This document shows, in pieces, positions 22,533 through 27,838 of a DNA stretch of 27,838 nt (position 1 is the stretch's first letter; the number at the start of each line of letters is the position of its first letter). Below the pieces are notes generated by a model. That model did no database searches, was not told the origin of the DNA, and saw only the letters and a list, made by a program, of their open reading frames with translations. Position numbers and translations under genes: made by a program. Origin of the DNA: a virus; the IMG/VR virus record IMGVR_UViG_3300005826_000031, positions 1-27,838 of that record; one strand, 5' to 3'.

Positions 22533-23118
22533 CGGCATCACACCCCGGCAAGCCAAGAACGCTGTCCCAGCAAAATTTCGCCGCGACGTATGCGTCCATT
22601 TCATCATGAGACGGGAAGCTCAAACCACGCTCCCTAAGTCGGATCTCAATAACATCTTTAACTGATGCACGTCTCATCTTGCCGGAAGCACCGAGGACCT
22701 GACCGTAAGAAACTCTATTGCTGTCCTTGCCCTTCTTGTTTTTTACAGTCTCGTTCTTTCTCTCTATTTTGCCGATGACATGCTTTCGCATCTGGGTTGC
22801 CTCCTTCACTAAGGGGACAATCCCAGTCGCAAGATACAGCTGAACTTTCACGACGCCGTGTATCTCGCCCATAGCAGCCGCCTGCCATTGCTGATTCTTG
22901 GCGGCAGCTTCGATAATCAGATGGTCCGGATTTTGCGCCTTCACAAATCCGACCAACTCTTCAGTGACTGAAATCAGCCTTTTGATCGAAGCCTCAACCC
23001 CGGACACCTTCGGCTGTGGAAATCTTTCGGTATGAATCTTGGGGTCGCCAGCACAGCCATAGAGATAGCAAATGGCGGTCCCTCGCAAGCTCAAATCAAT
23101 ACCGACAACACCCAGCAC
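22501..23118 (-). CDS. RuvC-like Holliday junction resolvase
   Basis: 205 aa. RNase H-like fold signatures: VVGIDLSLRGTAICYL (4-19) with candidate Asp8, LIIEAAAKNQQWQAAAMGEIHGVVK (67-91) with Glu70, and the C-terminal SHDEMDAYVAAKFCWD (170-185) with Asp172/Asp175. The middle has SYGQVLGASGK and a basic stretch (KIERKNETVKNKKGK). These match RuvC-like nucleases of phages, which cut branched DNA before packaging. The start is GTG, with AGGTAGGCCT before it, four bases after the upstream stop. The end overlaps the SSB-like gene. The catalytic assignment is by pattern; phage RuvC-like proteins can differ in substrate. Confidence 0.75.
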   Translation of the reverse strand: MLGVVGIDLSLRGTAICYLYGCAGDPKIHTERFPQPKVSGVEASIKRLISVTEELVGFVKAQNPDHLIIEAAAKNQQWQAAAMGEIHGVVKVQLYLATGIVPLVKEATQMRKHVIGKIERKNETVKNKKGKDSNRVSYGQVLGASGKMRRASVKDVIEIRLRERGLSFPSHDEMDAYVAAKFCWDSVLGLPGCDADEKKNKRKRT

Positions 23119-23122
23119 AGGC

Positions 23123-23458
23123 CTACCTGTTTGAGACTCGTGCCATCGCTACGTTGCTCGTGAGAACAATCGCGGCAAGAATTCGATCCCCATGGTCATC
23201 AATAACTTTCCCGTTGGCGGATATCGGAATACCCATCTCACGGCCGACCTCATCCACTAGCTCGGCTATCTCAAATGCGTGTTCTTTGCCCCAAGGACTA
23301 TCGTACAGAAAGCATTCTGCACACGAAACATAATCATTCGGATCAATACCAATAGCCCACTTGGCCTCTCTTTTCATGCAAACCATACAGAATGGAGTGC
23401 CAGACCCAACCACGATAGGGCGAATCGCCATGCCTTGAATGAGTATAGGAGATCTCAT
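23123..23458 (-). CDS. Small protein with CxxC motifs, possible zinc binding
   Basis: 111 aa. Two cysteine pairs are seen in a zinc-ribbon spacing: FCMVCMKREA and SCAECFLYD. The C-terminal half is helical then beta (FEIAELVDEVGREMGIPI, RILAAIVLTSNVAMARV). The start directly follows the TGA of the nuclease gene with AGAGGAGTGA before the ATG. No enzyme motif. It probably belongs to the same recombination operon. Confidence 0.65.
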   Translation of the reverse strand: MRSPILIQGMAIRPIVVGSGTPFCMVCMKREAKWAIGIDPNDYVSCAECFLYDSPWGKEHAFEIAELVDEVGREMGIPISANGKVIDDHGDRILAAIVLTSNVAMARVSNR

Positions 23459-24352
23459 TCACTCCTCTGAAAAACATTGCTGAGAAACGGTGCAATCACG
23501 GGCTCTCTGACAAGCTATCGTCCCACACGCCACACGAGGAGGCACCTCGCCCGAGCGAAGGCCGAGCCGAATCTCTCCAATGGCCTTCTTGATTCTTCCA
23601 ATAGAACCAGAATCAAATTCTATATCGTGCTCAGCTACTCCCCCGAACCCGAACTGGCCCTTGTTGATGTAGATAATCTTCGATCGCTTGTATCCGGTCA
23701 GCCACATGTAACACTGGACCTGAATCACATGAACGAAGTCAGGGACCTCCTTGTATTTGTAGAAGGTTCTTTCACTGGCACTTTTGAATTCTAGAACTAC
23801 CACATCTGAATCGGTGAACTCATGGGGGTCGCCATCCACCCAGAATCCATCCGGGTGCCCTCCGATTCGGAAGTCATAATCTCCGATCCACTGTTCCACA
23901 TACAAGAACGCATTGCCCCGGACCGTGTAGTCCGGTCGGTTCTGGAACCGAGGAATATCACCAGCAATAGCGCCGCAACGAACGCATACCTCTGGGCGCG
24001 GAACCATGGTCGTTTTGATATGCCCATACTGTTCCCCGCACCAAGTGCATCTCCATTTGCCAATGAGACCACCGGCCGTCGGCATAGCCCTGTTCTGCAT
24101 CACCCAGTGAAGCGCGTGTCCAACCTCGAACACAAGGCCCAGATCAGCGCTAACCCCATCAACCTTGCCAACCTCAAGCTTGCTTCTCAGAACCTCCTCC
24201 CGGGGACATACAGAGCCTATGGAGGATACGCGGAGCCAGTCTGATGCCAGCATCGGCGGCTTCGTTACCGACGGCTGACGTAATCCACGTTCTAGGGCTT
24301 CAACAACGCTTGACGTTTTTTTGTGCCGCCGAATAAGGTCTTCAATCGCCAC
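23459..24352 (-). CDS. Cas4/RecB-like PD-(D/E)XK nuclease with candidate Fe-S cysteines and a zinc-ribbon insertion
   Basis: 297 aa. Nuclease core: His79/His82 region (FEVGHALHW), GGHPDGFW with Asp168, VVVLEFKSAS with Glu188-x-Lys190, and IQVQCYMWL with the Q-x-x-x-Y motif (about 211-215). One early cysteine (Cys49 in SVCPRE) and a C-terminal group (Cys276, 281, 287, 293) fit the layout of Cas4-type 5' exonucleases that hold a 4Fe-4S cluster. A four-Cys zinc-ribbon-like insertion (Cys102, 105, 123, 126) lies between the His motif and the Asp motif. The start is GTG with GAGG seven bases upstream; its first 61 bases overlap the gene before. No cas genes or CRISPR repeats are nearby, so a role in phage recombination is more likely. 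Confidence 0.82.
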   Translation of the reverse strand: MAIEDLIRRHKKTSSVVEALERGLRQPSVTKPPMLASDWLRVSSIGSVCPREEVLRSKLEVGKVDGVSADLGLVFEVGHALHWVMQNRAMPTAGGLIGKWRCTWCGEQYGHIKTTMVPRPEVCVRCGAIAGDIPRFQNRPDYTVRGNAFLYVEQWIGDYDFRIGGHPDGFWVDGDPHEFTDSDVVVLEFKSASERTFYKYKEVPDFVHVIQVQCYMWLTGYKRSKIIYINKGQFGFGGVAEHDIEFDSGSIGRIKKAIGEIRLGLRSGEVPPRVACGTIACQRARDCTVSQQCFSEE

Positions 24353-24630
24353 CAGAAACCTCGATCGCTTTCATTATTTCCAATATCAAACTTTTTCGCT
24401 ACCGCAAGAATATGCTTCTCCGCGAGATCCTCTGCTTCTTCCTTGGTGACCTCGACTCCGCAATCGCTGCATTCGTAAAGACCTCTTTCGTCCGACAGGT
24501 CAAACTCATACGAACAGGTCACACAGAAAAGACTTGCCGACAGCGCACCATTATCAAAGGAGACACCGATCTCAGCTACACCAAGGGCAGGAACGAAGAT
24601 CTTGTCTCGCTGCTCAGCTAGATACGCCAC
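24292..24630 (-). CDS. Zinc-ribbon protein of unknown function
   Basis: 112 aa. CVTCSYEFDL and YECSDCGVEV (about 36-57) form a four-Cys zinc-ribbon. The remaining sequence is acidic helix (TKEEAEDLAEKHILAVAKK) and then basic (FWWRLKTLFGGTKKRQ). The start is GTG, overlapping the previous gene by 17 bases, and the end overlaps the nuclease gene by 61 bases, unusually long for this operon. No known family. Confidence 0.65.
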   Translation of the reverse strand: MAYLAEQRDKIFVPALGVAEIGVSFDNGALSASLFCVTCSYEFDLSDERGLYECSDCGVEVTKEEAEDLAEKHILAVAKKFDIGNNESDRGFWWRLKTLFGGTKKRQALLKP

Positions 24631-24904
24631 TCTGAACCCCGAAGCGAAGCACTACGACATCGCTTGCTGCGTAATCGGCATCATCACCATAAAGAGTCAC
24701 AAGCCCATCCATAACCGAAGCCCTCACATTGTGGCCATATAGCTTTGACACCTTCGTGACCAACAATTTCACGCCACCCCCGCCTCCCACTTCAGATTCA
24801 CGAAATTGAAGCATGCTGTTATCGGCAAGCACTGAAGCCGCTATCCGAACGATCGCATCCAGGTTTTTGTCCACGGGAACGGACCTTCGCCAAAAGGGTT
24901 TCAT
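24614..24904 (-). CDS. Hypothetical protein
   Basis: 96 aa; beta-rich C-terminal half (GGGGGVKLLVTKVSKLY, RASVMDGLVTLYGDDADY, DVVVLRFGVQ). The start overlaps the preceding stop (ATGA) and the end overlaps the zinc-ribbon gene by 17 bases. A short Gly run marks a turn or linker. No recognisable motif. Confidence 0.6.
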   Translation of the reverse strand: MKPFWRRSVPVDKNLDAIVRIAASVLADNSMLQFRESEVGGGGGVKLLVTKVSKLYGHNVRASVMDGLVTLYGDDADYAASDVVVLRFGVQSGVSS

Positions 24905-25152
24905 TCGACAAGCAATTGCTTGTCCCGATCAATGGGACTTACATATACAACCTGCTCACATTCACCCGGATTATCGACGCTGACCTCAAAGCACACCTGC
25001 TTCACGCTGTAGCCGTAGGCATCATCGCCGTCATTGGCCATAATGGTGATGCGAACGCCTGGGAAGCCTGACATCATCGGCATATCCCCAGACCATATGG
25101 TCTTATCCCGAGATCCATAAGATCCGCCCGCGTGCTGAAACCTTGTTTTCAT
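24901..25152 (-). CDS. Hypothetical protein
   Basis: 83 aa, probably beta-rich (PGVRITIMANDGDDAYGYSVKQVCFEVSV). Both ends overlap neighbours as ATGA. No motif or membrane span seen. Included because of the overlaps and the conserved direction. Confidence 0.6.
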   Translation of the reverse strand: MKTRFQHAGGSYGSRDKTIWSGDMPMMSGFPGVRITIMANDGDDAYGYSVKQVCFEVSVDNPGECEQVVYVSPIDRDKQLLVE

Positions 25153-25562
25153 CGTCTCGTCAATCCTCTCTGCTTCAACTCAACGTGGGCATCTTTCCTT
25201 GAACAGGTCAGCCCAGTGATTTTGCTGCCACGAAATTTTCCGCGATAGGCAACCATGTATCGCATGGTATCGAAGAATCTGCAGAAGACGATCTGCAACA
25301 GCCTTCTACTTGATTCGTCGGGCCAATCATCAACATGGTTCCACATGTAAAGGAACAGCTTCTCTGCTGGCTCTTCGACGATATGAACCTTTAGATCACG
25401 AAGACTTAGAACGATAAGCTCGTCGACGTTCTTCGCCATGCCGGGATCCCACATCCCGACAACCGTATCGACGGTAATACTTCGCCGCTTCGCCATGCGA
25501 GCCATCTGCTCCATCGATTCTTCGAGGGCTCCACGGTCCGCGCTGCTCACATCCTCAGCCAC
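25149..25562 (-). CDS. Hypothetical protein
   Basis: 137 aa, mixed alpha/beta. Segments: VDELIVLSLRDLKVHIVEEPAEKLFLYMWNHVDDWPDE, then helix RRLLQIVFCRFFDTMRYMVAY, with a basic end (RKDAHVELKQRGLTRR). The start is GTG, overlapping the upstream nuclease-like gene by eight bases. No known family. The place between two nuclease-like genes suggests a recombination or repair accessory role. Confidence 0.6.
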   Translation of the reverse strand: MAEDVSSADRGALEESMEQMARMAKRRSITVDTVVGMWDPGMAKNVDELIVLSLRDLKVHIVEEPAEKLFLYMWNHVDDWPDESSRRLLQIVFCRFFDTMRYMVAYRGKFRGSKITGLTCSRKDAHVELKQRGLTRR

Positions 25563-25938
25563 TTCGGTACGCCTCCAGCAATTCCTGGACGAATCCGGCA
25601 GGCAGCAACACCCAGTCTCGCGAAACGAACTTAGGTGGGTTGTCTATCTCAATCGAGAGAGCAGGAATCTTGTCATACTGAACAGCCTCTTCAGTGATCT
25701 TTTTCAAATAGTCGATTTTAATACTGATGCTCTTTTTGTCCGTCCTCTTGCACTCAGCAAGTAATTCGACAGCCCGGACATCCCCACGCTTACCCGCAAC
25801 AGCACCAGAACCTGGCTGCCTATAGCCCCCAAGCTTGAACGCTACCCGCTCCTCTTGCTTGATCGACTTTTTGCGCCTCTTCTTCTGCTCGTTGTCGCCC
25901 CGGAAATATGCAGGCAGCTTTGAGTCATCCTCGCTCAA
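25555..25938 (-). CDS. Hjc-like PD-(D/E)XK nuclease, candidate Holliday junction resolvase
   Basis: 127 aa. The pattern PGSGAVAGKRGDVRAVELLAECKRTDKKSISI gives candidate active-site residues Glu30, Asp53, Glu62 and Lys64 (E...GD...ExK), followed by a helix (LKKITEEAVQYDKIPALSIEID) and a final strand (RDWVLLPAG). This order (G-S-G, G-D, E-C-K-x-T-x-x-K-S) is that of archaeal Hjc-like and phage resolvase nucleases. The start is TTG, overlapping the recombinase stop as TTGA, with GAGG seven bases before it. A basic, probably disordered N-terminus (KKRRKKSIKQ) may hold DNA. It may equally be a different branched-DNA nuclease. Confidence 0.7.
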   Translation of the reverse strand: MSEDDSKLPAYFRGDNEQKKRRKKSIKQEERVAFKLGGYRQPGSGAVAGKRGDVRAVELLAECKRTDKKSISIKIDYLKKITEEAVQYDKIPALSIEIDNPPKFVSRDWVLLPAGFVQELLEAYRSG

Positions 25939-27838
25939 AGCGATGCCTCATTCTCCATCACGTCGCTCAAAAGATGATCTAAAAGCTTCAACTTGAAAGC
26001 TTCATATTCAACGTGATTAGTCATCCAATGCTCGATCAAATCAGCCTTGCCCTCGTATTCAAAACCATCGCAAATCGTAGGAGCACGACCTTTTCCGATC
26101 ATAACCAAGCCCGCCTGCTGGCCTAACTTCGCCGCATAATTCTCGTCGGCAACTTCGCCAACACGCTTGTACTCCGTATCCTTCAAAACGAGGATGTACT
26201 CGCCCTCCATCTTTGCGGGGCCGCACTTGTTCTTCTCGTTCCTCAGCTTCATCGTCACGCACTTCGTTCGACCTGTCTCATCCTTCTCATATTTGCCAGG
26301 CGACATGCGCGTTTCCGTGGACGTAGCGAATCCCTGAGCAAACCCTCCTGGGACTGTCTCGGGCGATCCAAACACCAGTCCGACCTTGTGACGTATCTGA
26401 TTGGTAAACCATACCGTCGGCCGCCTTCCGTCGCGCGTAGCTAACGAATTGATGCCGCCCACGAGCTTGCGAAACATCTTCCCGAGCAACCGCGCCTGCT
26501 CGCCCATCGTCGCTTCCGAAGCCGACTTATCCAATTCAGCAATCGGAATCATAAACGCGACAGAATCGATCACGATAATATCAACTGCCCCTGAGCGAAG
26601 CAGCGTATCTGCGATGTCACAAGCCTGCTCGCCAGTCTCGGGCTGAGACAGGACCACGTTATCGACATTCAGGAATCGGGAAGACCAGACATGATCCCAG
26701 ACGCCCTCCACATCGAGCCAGGCAATATTGGTCATTCGGTAATTGCCACAAACGCATGACGGATTCTTTTGCGTGTGGCTTGGAGTCCAGATCGGAAACG
26801 CAGGCGTCCAACAATTGCTGCACATACGCTGAGCGCGACCTGCTGCGCGTAAAAAAGCTGTCGTCTTACTCGAATTGTGGACAATAAACGAATCAGCAAC
26901 AAAATTATTGTACGGGGCAAGCATTTCAACATCATAAGTAGGCTTCAGCCCCTCACTTTCAATGCTGACCACTTCAACTTCATGAGCATAGCCACAACCA
27001 AGCTTACGCTCCTTCGCATGCAACACGCCGTGAGACACTGAATCAATAACAGCCAGATTGGAAAGAGAGTCGTTCAGATGGTTTTCATCGATATGATGAA
27101 CATGCTGTTCTGACCGAAGAAAAACCAACCCATCAAGTTCACCACTGTTTAACCTGTCAACATACTCAGGGAGGCTACACCCATTCATATACGCTTCAAC
27201 AACCGCCCTCGACCTAATAAGCCTGTGATATGTGTAAGATTTTATGTTTTTAGTACGTTCATTGACGGGAGTGACCGTATGTTCGGAAGCATGAGGATGA
27301 TGCTTGACACTAATATATTTTCTCGAAGATGCCGTCACCTTATCTGTGTCAGGTTTGCTTCTCCTGCTGACGGTAACAGTGTCACCAACGCGGATATCAC
27401 CAAGCCTCTTATAGCCAGTTCCAGTAAAGAACTTATGATCGGAAGTCGCCGATATCGTTTCCCCTGTCGAGACCGTGAGTCGAAAACATTCTTTAACCCC
27501 AGACTCAACAACGTTGACAACTCTGTTATGAAAGACCCTTCCGTCATCATCGACGGAAGGAATTAAGAAGTAAGATCCTTCAGTTTCTGGACGACTATAA
27601 TTCCCTTGCCCTCCGACTTCTACTCCATTAAATCGCTCATAGAGCCTTTTTATGGTTCCGCCCTTATGATTCTGTCGCTTATTGTCAGCAGTCCTGACTT
27701 CGTAGCCAATGAAAGTATCTTCGGCCAGGCATGATTTCGGGCCATAAAACAAAGAAATACGACCGACAGGCAAGCCTCCGCCGAGCGTATAGTCAAGGGC
27801 TAACACCCCTGTCGACACACGAGGAACCTCCTTGTACC
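25935..27838 (-). CDS. RecA/UvsX-type recombinase interrupted by an intein (N-terminus reaches the window edge)
   Basis: Homologous-recombination ATPase. Numbering uses the GTG at 27818. STGVLALDYTLGGGLPVGR and FYGPKS precede the intein; SSKTTAFL follows. Then a four-Cys insertion (Cys333, 336, 355, 357), LDVEG (368-372), Walker B VDIIVIDSVA (412-421), MGEQARLLGKM and NQIRHKVGLVFGSPETVPGG (473-492), a close match to the RecA core. The joined P-loop would be GPKSSSKTT, with Ser in place of the second Gly of the bacterial form. The GTG has AAGGAGG eight bases upstream, but the frame stays open to the edge and reads YKEVPR before the STG. RecA-type proteins usually have more residues there, so the true start may be outside. 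Confidence 0.9.
   Translation of the reverse strand, partial: YKEVPRVSTGVLALDYTLGGGLPVGRISLFYGPKSCLAEDTFIGYEVRTADNKRQNHKGGTIKRLYERFNGVEVGGQGNYSRPETEGSYFLIPSVDDDGRVFHNRVVNVVESGVKECFRLTVSTGETISATSDHKFFTGTGYKRLGDIRVGDTVTVSRRSKPDTDKVTASSRKYISVKHHPHASEHTVTPVNERTKNIKSYTYHRLIRSRAVVEAYMNGCSLPEYVDRLNSGELDGLVFLRSEQHVHHIDENHLNDSLSNLAVIDSVSHGVLHAKERKLGCGYAHEVEVVSIESEGLKPTYDVEMLAPYNNFVADSFIVHNSSKTTAFLRAAGRAQRMCSNCWTPAFPIWTPSHTQKNPSCVCGNYRMTNIAWLDVEGVWDHVWSSRFLNVDNVVLSQPETGEQACDIADTLLRSGAVDIIVIDSVAFMIPIAELDKSASEATMGEQARLLGKMFRKLVGGINSLATRDGRRPTVWFTNQIRHKVGLVFGSPETVPGGFAQGFATSTETRMSPGKYEKDETGRTKCVTMKLRNEKNKCGPAKMEGEYILVLKDTEYKRVGEVADENYAAKLGQQAGLVMIGKGRAPTICDGFEYEGKADLIEHWMTNHVEYEAFKLKLLDHLLSDVMENEASL
26874..27731 (-). 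other. Canonical intein with HNH endonuclease, inserted in the recombinase P-loop
   Basis: Residues 30-315 (286 aa). Cys30 begins block A (CLAEDTFIGYEV). Block B is ETISATSDHKFFTGTGYKRL with Thr and His. A HNH motif lies at HVHHIDENHLNDSLSNLAVIDSVSHGVLHA (239-268). Block F is PTYDVEMLAPYNNFVADS. Block G ends FIVHN with Asn315, followed by +1 Ser316. All class 1 key residues are present, so it should splice. It interrupts the ATP-binding loop between the two Ser of GPKS/SSKTT, so the recombinase cannot bind ATP unless the intein leaves. The HNH core resembles that of the portal intein (both have HVHH-x-D-x-N/H-x-L-N and C/S-N-L), which suggests related homing enzymes. Confidence 0.92.

Noticed and set aside
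24292-24352. The 61-base overlap of two genes as a sign of a false gene
   Set aside because: Both products show clear motifs (a zinc-ribbon and a nuclease) and both have suitable GTG starts, so I keep both.
1-27838. tRNA genes, CRISPR arrays, insertion sequences and T4-type late promoters (TATAAATA)
   Set aside because: Looked for on both strands by eye; nothing convincing was seen. A tRNA scan would be needed to exclude a degenerate copy.

Overview
The window is a continuous piece of a tailed double-stranded DNA phage genome, or of a prophage or metagenomic phage contig. The best anchor is a head module laid out like that of T4-type myoviruses. In transcription order (minus strand, right to left) it runs terminase small-subunit candidate, terminase large subunit, portal, candidate prohead-core genes, prohead protease, major capsid protein. 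Every gene I can support lies on the minus strand. Many neighbours overlap by 1-11 bases (ATGA, GTGA, TTGA or TAATG junctions), so translation is probably coupled along long operons. Base composition is moderate and even. I saw no tRNA, rRNA, CRISPR array or insertion sequence. The host cannot be named from this window, and the T4 resemblance is one of motif and gene order, not close identity.

Layout from right to left. (1) 27838-22191, recombination and nucleic-acid metabolism: a RecA/UvsX-type recombinase with an HNH intein in its P-loop, an Hjc-like PD-(D/E)XK nuclease, small unknowns, a zinc-ribbon protein, a Cas4/RecB-like nuclease with candidate Fe-S cysteines, a RuvC-like resolvase and an SSB-like OB-fold protein. 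(2) 22057-20071, three coupled genes of unknown function, closed by a perfect 12-bp hairpin. (3) 19998-13227, a new transcription unit with a recognisable promoter overlapped by a 24-bp dyad. It encodes a SANT/Myb-like zinc-finger regulator candidate, a small protein, a ParB-domain protein, and then three successive pairs, each a ~100-aa protein plus a large protein with a PI3/4-kinase-like layout. (4) 13214-1, packaging and capsid: a second copy of the dyad, then terS candidate, terL, a run of small genes (one with a holin-like pattern, one with a DUF1360-like pattern), a portal gene with a second and atypical intein, prohead-core candidates including one with an 18-Asp run, a protease with a long coiled-coil extension, and the start of the major capsid gene.

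The most unusual content is the kinase-like block at 13227-18152. Only the middle large protein keeps a plausible catalytic loop and metal-binding aspartates. The other two are recognisable relatives of each other that have lost those residues, so the block looks like one kinase with two pseudokinases, each with a small partner. Next in interest is the portal intein: its N-terminal junction residue appears to be proline and it carries a cysteine in block F, which recalls class 3 inteins but without the rest of their signature. The repeated dyad looks like a phage operator set.
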